From positions 1 through 61,119 of the forward strand of contig QJZC01000006.1 of NCBI GenBank assembly GCA_003247575.1: a stretch of 61,119 bases of DNA, written 5' to 3'. Of the stretch, positions 24,570-33,658 are shown in pieces (position 1 is the first letter of the stretch; each line of letters begins with the position of its first letter). Source of the stretch: Pseudomonadota bacterium. Lineage in GTDB: Bacteria > Myxococcota_A > UBA9160 > SZUA-336. A program made the translations under genes and the position numbers. Under the pieces are notes generated by a model. It saw only the letters and a program-made list of their open reading frames with translations, was not told where the DNA came from and ran no database searches.

Positions 24570-27076
24570 CGAGCGATCTCTGAACCTGGACAGGTTCGCC
24601 ACGCAGCGCAACGAACTCTTCTACCCACGCTGGCGCCAGGATGGGGACGCAGGCTTGCCACCACCGGATCGTGGTCGCTCGCCCGCATGGGAGTCTCGGC
24701 GAACTCGCTGTTCACGTGCACGATCTCGTAGCGCGCGCCCGTGCGCAAGCTCTCACTCACGAGGATGTGGTCGAGAGACTGGGAGTTCCCGTCGAAGATG
24801 AAGCTGTAGCGTTCGTCTTCGGGGAGGGTCCAGGTGAGATTCATGAGATTCTCACCGAGCACCGCCAGCGGAGAGATGAACTCGAACTCGTTCAGATCGC
24901 CGAGCACGGCAATCTGGCTCGAGGGATCCTGCCGCAGCTCGCTCGATACGAAGCTGGCCACCGAAAGCGCCTGCGAACGGCGTGCATCGACGCCTCCGTT
25001 CACGCTGGGATCCTCCTGCAAGAGCGCAGCGGGTTGCGTACTCCCGAACAGAGGAGAGCTACCGCCCTTGGAAGACAGGTGCACGTTGATCAACGTGAGG
25101 GGCGCGCGGCTGAGCCCCACCTCGAAGCGAGCGATCAGGGGGAGCCGGGTTCGAAAGAACGGATTGGCCGGATTCGTCTGCTGATCCGAAGGATCCCCGA
25201 GCGTCTGCAGGGATCCGGCGATCAGCCTCACGCGCGCCGGATCGTAGAGATACGCCACCCGAATGTTCCCTCCGGGCTGTCCCCCACTGGTTCCGTTTCC
25301 GATGAAGGGATTGTCGATGAAGGCATAGCTCGGCCCTCCGGCAGCGACAATGGCGGAAGCCAACGCCGACAAGGTCTCATCCGCCGATGTGACTTCCGAG
25401 ACCACACTTCCATCGTCGTCCTGGATCTCCTGTAGGGCCACGATCTCCGGGGCTGATAGGTTCTGCGCGATGATCCGCCCCAGCGCATCGAAGCGTCCGG
25501 CGGCGACGTCGGAGTCTCCATCGGAGTCGTTGGGATCCAGGTTCAATACGTTGAAGCTCGCAATACGGACGCGCGCTCCTCCTCGCGGCAGCTTGGACTG
25601 GGACGGCATCAGCCCGGCAGGGGTCGGGGCGTCCGGCGCTTCGGTCAGCAGGACTTCGTAGTTCCCGAAGGAGTAGCTGACCACACCGGTGAGCGTTCCG
25701 AGGGCCGCACCCGTATCGACCCGCGCGAGCGAGAGATCGAGCAGACCGGAATCGACGTCGATCTGGATGCGCTCGGGATTGAAGTCTCGCGGAGAGATGT
25801 TCAAGGTTCCGCGTGCACTGAGTCCGGTGGCCGACCTCCCGCCGTCCACCACGGCGTACAGTTCGCCGAAGCGGTTGGTTCCGGCGACTGCACGCGCTTC
25901 CTGCACCGAGACCTGCATTCCCTCGAGGCTCTCGAAGAAGTCGATGCCATCGAGGAGCGGATCGAACAGCACGAGCGCGTCTGCATCGATCCCCTCGGTC
26001 GGCGGAAGCCTACCCCCCTCTCCCAGCAGGACGGGCGCTGGAGGGGACGTAGTGCCGAGCAGGGTGGTTCTCTCGGGCTTTACGAGCTCGGTGATCGAGA
26101 GGTTTCCCGTCGATGCTCCACCCGGCGTGAACTCGTCGACGGTCGCTACGATCTCGATCTGGTCGCCCCTCCGCACGCTCGGCTCGGAGCCCGTGAACAC
26201 CAGGACAGCGTCGGACGTACGGATGTCGCCGTCTCCACTGACGTCTTGCAGGTAGTAGCTGTTCGAGTCCACGGCCGTGACGACCCCCTGGGTCACTACG
26301 CGCATCCCCTCTATCGGAGATACATGACCGACGCCCTGAATCGCGGGAATCGAGATTCGAATGGGATCCTGGGGCGAATCGGGGGTCGTATCACATGCAT
26401 TGGGTGCACCGGGCGTATCCTTCGATGAGCCAGGATCGGAAGGAGCGGGATCGAAGGAGCCGACGCGTACATCCCCCAACCCGTCCGGGCAGCGAAAGAC
26501 GTGCGCCGGAGACTGTGATCCATCGGGTCCAGCTCGATCTCCGAACAGATAGAAGAACTCCGTCGCTGTCGGAGGATTCTCCTCCTCGACCAGAGCGATC
26601 GCGTCGACGACGGCGTGCCAAGGAATGCGGTCGAGAGCGCCATCGTCATCGACGTCGAGGTCGTCCCCAGGCGCTCCAACAAAGCCGGAAACGAGGAGGT
26701 GGGTGACGTTGTCGCTGTTCTCGAAGTTCAGATTGATGGTGAGATCGATCGTCCCCAGAGAGAACGTCTCTTCCGCTGCGACGAAGAAGCCGCTCGCGGG
26801 GATCTGCTGGCCAGAGAGATCGACGACTGCCTCGATGACCCCGCTCCCACTCTCGGCGGATCCGTCGCCGATCACGATGTAGCTGAGGCCGTCCAACGAG
26901 GTTCCCGGATCTGCAGCGAGCTCCAGGTACTCGTCCGCATCTGCGCCCGTCTGATCGACGCGAATCTCGTTGATGGAAACGACGTCGCCCAGCTGGGCCG
27001 CTACCGGCGGCGCGACCATCACTGCTGCAGCGGTTGCCACTCCGACGGAGAGCAGTAGCCTGAATTCCGCTCGCAT
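24566..27076 (-). CDS. secreted endonuclease/exonuclease/phosphatase-family protein with lamin-tail-like N-terminus
   Basis: 836 residues. The signal peptide ends near PPVAAQ. The N-terminal domain (about 30-215) looks like a lamin-tail (LTD) beta-sandwich: VVSINEIRVDQTGADADEYL and GFFVAAEETFSL. A middle OB-like region follows (about 235-470). The EEP catalytic domain occupies about residues 505-815. Its motifs are IASFNVLNLDPND, IVALQEIQDDDG (catalytic Glu), NVHLSSKGG, VLGDLNEFE (Asp-x-Asn), SQSLDHILVS and RASDHDPVVAS (catalytic His). The architecture matches extracellular DNases of the ExeM/NucH type. The neighbour is another secreted phosphoesterase. Confidence 0.88.
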   Translation of the reverse strand: MRAEFRLLLSVGVATAAAVMVAPPVAAQLGDVVSINEIRVDQTGADADEYLELAADPGTSLDGLSYIVIGDGSAESGSGVIEAVVDLSGQQIPASGFFVAAEETFSLGTIDLTINLNFENSDNVTHLLVSGFVGAPGDDLDVDDDGALDRIPWHAVVDAIALVEEENPPTATEFFYLFGDRAGPDGSQSPAHVFRCPDGLGDVRVGSFDPAPSDPGSSKDTPGAPNACDTTPDSPQDPIRISIPAIQGVGHVSPIEGMRVVTQGVVTAVDSNSYYLQDVSGDGDIRTSDAVLVFTGSEPSVRRGDQIEIVATVDEFTPGGASTGNLSITELVKPERTTLLGTTSPPAPVLLGEGGRLPPTEGIDADALVLFDPLLDGIDFFESLEGMQVSVQEARAVAGTNRFGELYAVVDGGRSATGLSARGTLNISPRDFNPERIQIDVDSGLLDLSLARVDTGAALGTLTGVVSYSFGNYEVLLTEAPDAPTPAGLMPSQSKLPRGGARVRIASFNVLNLDPNDSDGDSDVAAGRFDALGRIIAQNLSAPEIVALQEIQDDDGSVVSEVTSADETLSALASAIVAAGGPSYAFIDNPFIGNGTSGGQPGGNIRVAYLYDPARVRLIAGSLQTLGDPSDQQTNPANPFFRTRLPLIARFEVGLSRAPLTLINVHLSSKGGSSPLFGSTQPAALLQEDPSVNGGVDARRSQALSVASFVSSELRQDPSSQIAVLGDLNEFEFISPLAVLGENLMNLTWTLPEDERYSFIFDGNSQSLDHILVSESLRTGARYEIVHVNSEFAETPMRASDHDPVVASLRPHPGASVGRRVRCAAWRTCPGSEIAR

Positions 27077-27154
27077 CGCGTTCTCCTATCGCTCGTTCGC
27101 GGTTCGGTCGAGAATTTTTCGAAACCTTCGAGTGCGATCTTCGCCTCGCAAGCG

Positions 27155-27208
27155 CCGATTCCGTTCGAGTGCCCGATTCCGTTCGAGTGCCCGATCCAGT
27201 TCGAGTAC
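27155..27208. repeat. 18-bp tandem repeat, three units
   Basis: CCGATTCCGTTCGAGTGC occurs twice exactly (27155-27172, 27173-27190) and once with changes (27191-27208). In the frame of the displaced C-terminus of the next gene it encodes the ALERNR hexapeptide repeat. Confidence 0.8.
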
Positions 27209-27279
27209 GATGAACTCCGTGTCATCCGGTTCACCGCTGCCCACGTGCCGCCCCACGCTGAAGGGGTAGTTGTTGTCGT

Positions 27280-29544
27280 TCAGCACTCCGATCCGTCGCG
27301 TTCGATCACGAGCCCACGGCGCCTCGAGAACAGCACGAAATCTCCGATGGCAGTACCGCGTGGATCCAGTGGGTAGCGCCACTGACGCCCAGTGTATCGA
27401 GCGGTCGCGATGTCGAACTCATGGATCAAGAGCGCGCTCGGGTCGTCGCCTACCAGCGGCTGTTCGAGCATCGGCAGGAGCGTCTTACCGTCGGGAGTCA
27501 TCGCCATCCCCTCGAAGCCTCCACTACGCTGGGCGCGAAATGGAGCAGAATCTCGAGTCACTCTATAGGGCCAGAAGATTCCAGCAAGCCATGGGGTATT
27601 CGATCCCGCTTCGTCCTGAAGATTGGTGCCATCGTCGGAACCTCTGATACTCGGATCCGCGAACACCGGAAAGTCTCCGAAGAGGAAGACTGTGCGAATG
27701 CGGGGGAAGTGCTCGTGAATTCCGAGCAACGTGCGAAAGTCGAAGCTCTGTACGTCCGCCCTCTCCTCTAGACCGCGCGCCGAGATCGTTCCCCCGAGAG
27801 TCGTCACGAAGACATCAGCGCCGAAGGTGCGATCGCGGAACTCACGCCGCGGATTCAGCTTGGTCTCGATGTTGAAGCGAACCTTCTCAGCATTCGCGGC
27901 ACGCTTCGCGGCATGGGGCTCTAGAGCACCGGCGCCGTCTGCATAGAAGGCACGATAGAACTCCACGAAGTCGAAGAGCTGGTCCAAGGTGGGCACGACG
28001 TAGGGATCCATCAGCTCCCGCTGTGTCGCGAAGGCAACCGCAACGGGAGAGAGCGCCCGGTCGTTCTGCTGTAAGGGTCCCCGAAAGAGCTTGTCGCAGA
28101 TGAACTGAGACTGAAGCTCGGCCACGGTCAGGCTGCGGACCCACACCTCGTCCTCGGGTCCATAGGGCTGACCGTCCGCTCGCCTGCATTTCTGAGAGTT
28201 CAGGACGGGGTCGTGATCCAGCACCGGGACCCGATCGAGCGTGAGGCCGGTATTCGTCTCGAGCGTGCTCATCAAGAAGTCGAGAGCGGCCTCCATCGCT
28301 GGGAGCGTATTCTCGGGTCGAAGGTTGCGCGCCCCGCGATGTCCCTGCGCATCGAAGCGCGCGGGATCGATCAGACCGTTCGAGTCGAGATAGTCGCCCG
28401 GAACTCCATCTCCGTTCGGGTCCGCTTGCAGGACGACATCGAGCAGCAAGTCCGGTCGATCCGAGATTATGCCGTCGACACCCAGGGCGATCAGCTCGCG
28501 CATTCGGTCGGGATCGTTGATCGTGTAGGGCACGACCGGGTAGCCAGCCCTCCGAAGACTCGCCACGTCGAACACTTCACTCGAGGCGGGCACGAGCCCG
28601 GAACCCTCGGGCGGATTCTGGCGGCTATCCACGAAGGTGGCGGGATTGTCGTCCGCCAACATCACATGAAACGGAGAGAAGACGGGAGCACGCTCGTTGC
28701 CATTGCGTCGCGCGTGATCACGAACCGCATTCATGACTCGTACGGCACTCCCTTCCTCGTTGAGCGGGCTCTGCGGAGAGCGAATCTCACTGCGATCCGA
28801 TGCCATGTCACTGCGACCCGAAGCCGTTAGGGAGAAGTCAGGCAAGGGAATCGGGGGCTCGAGGAGACGCCCCTGCGCATCGGTGTGGAGCAGGAAGGGG
28901 CCGAACTCATCGCCGAAGTAGAACGTGCCGTCCTTCGCCCGCTGGACCGACTCGATATCGAAGTCGGCCCCCGTGAGGAAGCGCTCTTCGGAGAATTCTT
29001 CTGTGATTGCGAACGGAATCTGACGAGCGGGATCCGAGAGCTCGAAGAAGTCCTCGACGTCGATGGTGCCGCTCTCCGCGCCGCGCAGCTGCGACACCCT
29101 AGTCTCGAAGCTCGGCCGGATTCGGTATACGCGCAGCCGATAATCGGCCGAGTTCTCGAGGCTCCCGAAGCCGTTGTCGGACATGGCGAGGAAGGACCCA
29201 TCTCCGTTTTCGAGGATCGCCGAGAACCCCTGGATAGGTTGCCGATCCTCGAATGGAACCGCACGGCCGTTGATCGGGTCCAGACCCAGCTGACGGCCCG
29301 ACGTCGGCCCAGGAGCGAAGCTGTCCGCCGGCAGCACCGCGCGCGCTGCCAGACGTGCGCCACCGCCCGCTCTCGCGCGTCCTGCTCGCACACTTTCTGC
29401 TCCTACCTCTTCTGCTCCGGCAGACCCGACGGCACTCGCACTCAGAGCGACCGCGGCCCCCACACATCCGACGAGGAGCCAGCCACGGGCAAGCCTGCCC
29501 GACTCTCTTCCAAAGAAGCATCCCAGAAAACTGCGCATACACAC
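27280..29544 (-). CDS. secreted phytase-esterase-like / glycerophosphodiesterase protein, C-terminus frameshifted
   Basis: 754 residues as read. A signal peptide (RGWLLVGCVGAAVALSASAV) is followed by an esterase-like phytase beta-propeller start (PIQGFSAILENGDGSFLAMS, GADFDIESVQRAKDG). A GDPD-type region follows: DPDRMRELIALGVDGIISD, then DAQGHRGARNLRPENTLPA with catalytic His and Glu. The propeller end comes last (GGFEGMAMTPDGKTLLPML, GTAIGDFVLFSRR). The frame stops at VIERDGSEC. The next frame carries the expected ending (IGVLNDNNYPFSVGRH, DDTEFIVLELD) down to about 27086, so one base appears missing near 27290. Role: phosphate release outside the cytoplasm. Confidence 0.82.
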   Translation of the reverse strand: MCMRSFLGCFFGRESGRLARGWLLVGCVGAAVALSASAVGSAGAEEVGAESVRAGRARAGGGARLAARAVLPADSFAPGPTSGRQLGLDPINGRAVPFEDRQPIQGFSAILENGDGSFLAMSDNGFGSLENSADYRLRVYRIRPSFETRVSQLRGAESGTIDVEDFFELSDPARQIPFAITEEFSEERFLTGADFDIESVQRAKDGTFYFGDEFGPFLLHTDAQGRLLEPPIPLPDFSLTASGRSDMASDRSEIRSPQSPLNEEGSAVRVMNAVRDHARRNGNERAPVFSPFHVMLADDNPATFVDSRQNPPEGSGLVPASSEVFDVASLRRAGYPVVPYTINDPDRMRELIALGVDGIISDRPDLLLDVVLQADPNGDGVPGDYLDSNGLIDPARFDAQGHRGARNLRPENTLPAMEAALDFLMSTLETNTGLTLDRVPVLDHDPVLNSQKCRRADGQPYGPEDEVWVRSLTVAELQSQFICDKLFRGPLQQNDRALSPVAVAFATQRELMDPYVVPTLDQLFDFVEFYRAFYADGAGALEPHAAKRAANAEKVRFNIETKLNPRREFRDRTFGADVFVTTLGGTISARGLEERADVQSFDFRTLLGIHEHFPRIRTVFLFGDFPVFADPSIRGSDDGTNLQDEAGSNTPWLAGIFWPYRVTRDSAPFRAQRSGGFEGMAMTPDGKTLLPMLEQPLVGDDPSALLIHEFDIATARYTGRQWRYPLDPRGTAIGDFVLFSRRRGLVIERDGSEC

Positions 29545-29730
29545 CTCTCCCCCAGCCGTCGGACTGCCTCGTGCGTAGGGGGGACCGGGGCCCCCACGCG
29601 TTCGGAGAGAGGCTACGCGCAGGCGGTGACGGGCACGTGGCGCGGCGGTCGCGGTGCGCTGATCAGCGCAGGGCGTTTGAGCGACGCAGCGCTCGCGGAG
29701 CGCTTACAGAATGATCGGGGTGAGGCTCGC

Positions 29731-30894
29731 TCAATCGCCGGAGGGGCAGTCCCCAGGGGCATGCAGCGCACACTCGGCTCGCCAGAGCTCTCGCTCGATC
29801 CAAAGTGCCACGAGCTCCGGATCGAGCCGTCCCGCCTTGCTCTGCGCGTCGAGCACCTGGCAGCCCGCCTCGTGATCGAGCCCCTCGAGATCACGGCGCG
29901 AGCAGCAGCGCGCCCAGCCTCTCGCAGCACGTGGGGTGACGGGCCGATCGCGTACCCGCTTTCCCTCGTTGCGATCCCTTTCGTCGCGCACCTGCGCGGA
30001 CGCAGCATCGAAGACGTCCGCCACTTGGAGCACGCGTACGGGGAAGGCGAGTCGATCGGCGCGCAGTCCCGCGGGATATCCGCTGCCATTCAAGCGCTCA
30101 TGGTGTTCGAGAATCCAGCGCGGCAGCTCGTGTAGAGCTTCTGGACGCATCAGGCGGGACACTGCGGTCGCACCGAGCTCTGGGTGCAGCTTGGGCACCT
30201 GCGGGTTCGGCTGAGTCTCGGACGTGGCCGACCCCGCGCTCAGTGCGAGCTTGCCGATATCGTGCAGCCAGCCGGCGAGTCGCAGCGCCCGCAGAAACGC
30301 TGAGTCCGCGTCACGGCGTGCAGCCGCGGCGAGTGACATCGAATGGTGCCCGGTACGCAGCGAGTGCTCGGCGATTGCCGGGAAGCGTACACCCAGAAAC
30401 TCGAGCAGACTCGCGGCCGCCCCCTCCGACGTTTGCCACAGCAAGGCATCGTACGTCTGGCTGCTCACTTCCGCAGCGGCGAGCGAGGCGCCGCCCACGG
30501 CTGCCGGCCCAGAAGGCCGTATCTCGGTTGCGTCGGCCACGGACTCGGCTTCCGTTGGCGTAGGCAGCGTCGCGCAAGCTCGGTCGGCCAGCTGGATCTC
30601 GAGCCGAGTGTGCAACAGCTGCAACACATCGCCATGTCGGAGCATCACCGCCGTACGCTCCGGGAGCTCCTCACGCGTTCCCGCGCGTTGGAGCTCGATG
30701 GCTGTCCGAGATCCCCAAGCCTCGACCCACCAGTCGCCCGCCGCAAAGCGGAACTCCCCGTGCGAGCGCGAGATATAGGTCGAGTCCAGCACCAGATCGT
30801 TCTCGAGCGCACGACCGAATCGCACCGGCCCCGGCTCTGGAGCCTCGTGGGTGATCTCCGGATCGGTCGGGGTGCGGACTCGGATGCACAACAT
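29731..30894 (-). CDS. FHA domain plus HD-GYP phosphodiesterase
   Basis: 387 residues from ATG 30894; the frame is open further upstream, but the FHA fold starts here. Residues about 1-105 form an FHA phosphothreonine-binding domain (GPVRFGRALENDLVLD, YISRSHGEFRF). A linker leads to an HD-GYP domain (about 180-330) with LAGWLHDIGKLALSAG, LHPELGATAVSR and ILEHHERLNGSGYPAGL, all key metal and GYP residues present. HD-GYP proteins degrade cyclic di-GMP or related dinucleotides. The FHA domain would tie this to a Ser/Thr kinase. The C-terminal ~60 residues are unassigned. It is a cytoplasmic protein. Confidence 0.85.
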   Translation of the reverse strand: MLCIRVRTPTDPEITHEAPEPGPVRFGRALENDLVLDSTYISRSHGEFRFAAGDWWVEAWGSRTAIELQRAGTREELPERTAVMLRHGDVLQLLHTRLEIQLADRACATLPTPTEAESVADATEIRPSGPAAVGGASLAAAEVSSQTYDALLWQTSEGAAASLLEFLGVRFPAIAEHSLRTGHHSMSLAAAARRDADSAFLRALRLAGWLHDIGKLALSAGSATSETQPNPQVPKLHPELGATAVSRLMRPEALHELPRWILEHHERLNGSGYPAGLRADRLAFPVRVLQVADVFDAASAQVRDERDRNEGKRVRDRPVTPRAARGWARCCSRRDLEGLDHEAGCQVLDAQSKAGRLDPELVALWIERELWRAECALHAPGDCPSGD

Positions 30895-31098
30895 AGAGCT
30901 GCCGATGGGATCGACCTTCCTCCGATGCCCCTTGACCGATCCGAGAGGTGACCGAGCCCGAGGCAGTGACTGCCTACGATGTCGCCCTCGAAGACCGCGA
31001 ACGCTTCGAGGAGCACGAGAGAATTGGCACTCAACTTGAAAGGACCATGGCATACAACTGGACCCAGGCCATCGCTCACGGTCCGAACGGAGAGGAAC

Positions 31099-31416
31099 AT
31101 GTCATCGGAGCTTCGCATCAAGTGCTTTCTGGGAGACGAAGGCGCAGGCGAAGGCGTGCTCAGGAGTCTGCGTGCGCTCGAGCCTGTAACGAAAGGACTT
31201 CGGGGCGCTGTCGCCCAAAGCCGCACGCGGCACGACCTTTCGGCTCTCCTGGAGCAACTGGACGCGGACTGCGGTGACTACCTGATCAAGGTCGTGATTC
31301 ACCAGAGATCGCCGCAGTTGGACAACGTGGTCCCGATTCGCCGCCTAGCTCCTGAGCAGGGCGGCACAGAGGCTGAGCAGGAAGCAGTGTTGCATGCGGA
31401 GTTGGCGACCGGCTGA
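31099..31416 (+). CDS. small acidic hypothetical protein
   Basis: 105 residues from ATG 31099 with GGAGAGGAA just upstream. An upstream in-frame ATG at 30979 has no such site. It contains SSELRIKCFLGDEGAGEGVL, a helical middle (LSALLEQLDADCGDYLIKVV) and an acidic tail. No membrane segment or known motif is present. The gene ends before a strong hairpin. It is divergent from the FHA/HD-GYP gene. Confidence 0.5.
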   Translation: MSSELRIKCFLGDEGAGEGVLRSLRALEPVTKGLRGAVAQSRTRHDLSALLEQLDADCGDYLIKVVIHQRSPQLDNVVPIRRLAPEQGGTEAEQEAVLHAELATG

Positions 31417-31528
31417 GCGCTCATCCCACGTCCAGCAGCACCCAAGAAGAGAGCGAGGAAACGTCCCCGCTGCTGTTCCCGCGAGACCCGCGGGGCAAAC
31501 CCTAGAGTCAGTGAGTCGTCCGAGCCAC

Positions 31529-31560
31529 CGGGGCACCACCTTCATGCAGGTGGTGCCCCG
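31529..31560. terminator. strong bidirectional hairpin terminator
   Basis: CGGGGCACCACCT (31529-31541) pairs exactly with AGGTGGTGCCCCG (31548-31560) around a six-base loop. CTTTCGG follows on the plus side. It lies between the 105-residue gene and the convergent GST gene. Confidence 0.7.
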
Positions 31561-31628
31561 CTTTCGGCTGAGCTGAGCATCGCCGTGCGTACGACGTCCT
31601 CACCTACAGCCGTCGGCTCAGGAGTCGC

Positions 31629-32279
31629 CTAGCGCGCGGCACCCGCGAGGGCGGCGCGCTGATCCTCACCGATCGTCTTCATCGCGGGCCGCTCGTTCAT
31701 CTGCTTGACCCACTCCCTCGCACCTGGCAGCTCGGCCAGCAGATCGCCTTGCCAGAGTGCCTTGGCAACCCGGCTGGCGAGCGGCAATGAGTAGAGGGCG
31801 ACCAGGTCGGCGAGGCTGAGCTCTTCGCCTGCAATGAAGGGCGAGAAGCGAGCCAGCTGGCCGATCGCCTGTACTCCGCGCGCCAAGGCGAGCTTCGCGC
31901 TCTCCTTGACCGCATCCGGCACCTCTGCGCCCATGAATGCCGCGCCGTAGCACGTGCGTGCGGGCAGCTCGATGTAGAGCTCGAGGGCATGCATCAGCTC
32001 GCGGACCTTTGCACGCTCGTACAGGTCTGCGGGCAACAGCGCCGGCTCGGGGTGCAGCTCCTCCAGGTACTCGAGCAAAGTCTGCGTCTCCGAGAGGAAG
32101 CGCCCGTCGGAGGTCTCGAGACACGGAACCTTTCCCATCGGACTCTTGGTCCGATACTCGTCATCCTGGGATGGCCGGACGAGCACCGTCTCGAATGGAA
32201 TCTCCTTCTCGAGCAGCGCTGCCTTGACCATGTTGAAGTAGTTGCTCACCGGAAAGCCGTAGAGTTTGATCACGCTCAC
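31629..32279 (-). CDS. glutathione S-transferase
   Basis: 216 residues. The N-terminal thioredoxin fold begins SVIKLYGFPVSNYFNMVKAA and keeps GKVPCLETSDG with the cis-Pro and FLSETQTLLEYLEE, which binds the glutathione gamma-glutamyl group. The helical C-terminal domain contains FIAGEELSLADLVALYSLP, with the conserved Asp of the N-capping box. The Ser and Asn near the N-terminus (VSNYF) make it beta-, theta- or Ure2-like rather than alpha. Different in sequence from the GST at 15 kb. It appears monocistronic with its own terminator. Confidence 0.9.
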   Translation of the reverse strand: MSVIKLYGFPVSNYFNMVKAALLEKEIPFETVLVRPSQDDEYRTKSPMGKVPCLETSDGRFLSETQTLLEYLEELHPEPALLPADLYERAKVRELMHALELYIELPARTCYGAAFMGAEVPDAVKESAKLALARGVQAIGQLARFSPFIAGEELSLADLVALYSLPLASRVAKALWQGDLLAELPGAREWVKQMNERPAMKTIGEDQRAALAGAAR

Positions 32280-32338
32280 CTCCTCATCTCAGACCATCCA
32301 CCTCGGATGTGAGCAGCGAGTATATCTCTACAGGTCCG

Positions 32339-33205
32339 CTAAAGACGCGCGTGTCGCACCTCGGTCTCGAGGATCGCGGCACAGCCGAGCTCCTCGAGCT
32401 GATCGACGACGCCATGGATCTCGGCCTTCGCCACGAGCACCTTCACGGCCAACCAGTTCGGATCGCCGGTCTGCTGGATGGTCGGAGCCGAGAACCCCGG
32501 GGTGATCGCGCGTGCACGCTCGATCAACTTCGCAGGACAGTTGTACTCGACGAGCGAGTAGCGCGAAGCGACCATGACCCCTTCGATCCGGCGCAGCAGC
32601 CGATCGCGGGCGACCGCGTCGTGCTCCATGCGAGTCCCGATCAGAACGGCTTGGGCGCGCAGGATCACTGCGACCTCGCGCAGGTCGTTCTCGACCAGGC
32701 TCGCACCCGTCTCGACGATCTCGACGATTCCGTCGACCATGCCGAGCGGGACCATCGCCTCGACGGCACCCTGAATCTCGATGATGTGAACGTCCTCGGC
32801 GCCTTCCTTCACAAAGAATTCTCGCGCCAGACGCGGAAACTTCGAGCCGACGCGACGACCGTTCAGATCGCCGGGCCCCGAAAAGGGCGCATCGACGTGG
32901 ATCGCGAGCGACAGTCGGCACTCGCCGAAGCCCAGGCGCCGGTGCTCGTCCACCGGCACTCCCTTCTCGAGCACGAGGTCGCTCCCGGTGATGCCCAGAT
33001 CGACCGCCCCCTCCGCCACCAAGCCGGGGATGTCCTGCGTGTGCGCGAAGATCACTCCGATCCCCGTCTCGCTGCACACGCAGTGAAGCCGCCGACCCTC
33101 GGAGCGCACCCGCAGTCCAGCCTGAGTCAGCAGCTCGACGGAGCGGTTGCGCAGACGTCCCTTGGATGGCACCGCAATCTTGAGCTTGGCCGCGAGCGGG
33201 CTCAT
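32339..33205 (-). CDS. hisG: ATP phosphoribosyltransferase (long form)
   Basis: 288 residues; catalyses the first step of histidine synthesis, joining ATP and PRPP. The start MSPLAAKLKIAVPSKGRLRN fits the HisG N-terminus. The periplasmic-binding-like catalytic lobes include VDLGITGSDLVLEKG and RVGSKFPRLAREFF. VEIVETGASLVENDL carries the PRPP-binding EtGxTL-like loop. The C-terminal ~75 residues are the regulatory ACT-like domain of HisG-long (APTIQQTGDPNWLAVKVLVA), so the enzyme should not need HisZ. Its ATG overlaps the stop of hisE (ATGA), so the two genes form an operon. Confidence 0.95.
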   Translation of the reverse strand: MSPLAAKLKIAVPSKGRLRNRSVELLTQAGLRVRSEGRRLHCVCSETGIGVIFAHTQDIPGLVAEGAVDLGITGSDLVLEKGVPVDEHRRLGFGECRLSLAIHVDAPFSGPGDLNGRRVGSKFPRLAREFFVKEGAEDVHIIEIQGAVEAMVPLGMVDGIVEIVETGASLVENDLREVAVILRAQAVLIGTRMEHDAVARDRLLRRIEGVMVASRYSLVEYNCPAKLIERARAITPGFSAPTIQQTGDPNWLAVKVLVAKAEIHGVVDQLEELGCAAILETEVRHARL

Positions 33206-33531
33206 TCCGCCTTTCCTTGCGTGCGAGCCGCCTTCTCGGCGAGCCCTCCGATTCCGAATCGCTTCTCGAGCAGCACGCACACCTCGCGCAACGGCACCTT
33301 GCGCGCGCCGAGCAGCACCAGAGTGTGGAACAGGAGATCGGCGGCCTCGTGAACCGTGGCCTCGGAATCGCCGGCGGCGTCGATCAGCTCGGCCGCCTCC
33401 TCGCGAATCTTCGCAGCAATCGCGGGCTCGCCGCCGGAGAGGAGCTCGACGACGTAGCTCCCGCTCGGCTTCTCGCGCCTGCGCTGATCGATCACCTCTT
33501 CCAGGCGTTCGAGAACCTCGAAACTCGACAT
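33202..33531 (-). CDS. hisE: phosphoribosyl-ATP pyrophosphatase
   Basis: 109 residues from ATG 33531 (GGAG about nine bases before it). HisE removes pyrophosphate from phosphoribosyl-ATP, the second step of histidine synthesis. The all-alpha MazG-like fold shows KIREEAAELIDAAG (EExxE metal site) and VHEAADLLFHTLVLLGARKV with the second acidic helix (ExAD). VIDQRRREKPSGSYVVELLS is the usual N-terminal part. It is the upstream member of the hisE-hisG pair, overlapping by four bases. No histidine leader peptide is visible ahead of it. Confidence 0.94.
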   Translation of the reverse strand: MSSFEVLERLEEVIDQRRREKPSGSYVVELLSGGEPAIAAKIREEAAELIDAAGDSEATVHEAADLLFHTLVLLGARKVPLREVCVLLEKRFGIGGLAEKAARTQGKAE

Positions 33532-33658
33532 GGGCTGCAACTCCAGGAGGTCTGAGCAATCGCGATTGGAATACGTGCCCCATCCAGGGCACGGTGGGGG
33601 CCAGCATAGCCCACACCCGCCCACATGCCCGAGGGAGCGCCTGTAGGTCGCAGCCCTG

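Noticed and set aside
27155..27208. CRISPR-like short repeats
   Set aside because: Three contiguous 18-bp units without spacers, in phase with codons; a simple tandem repeat.
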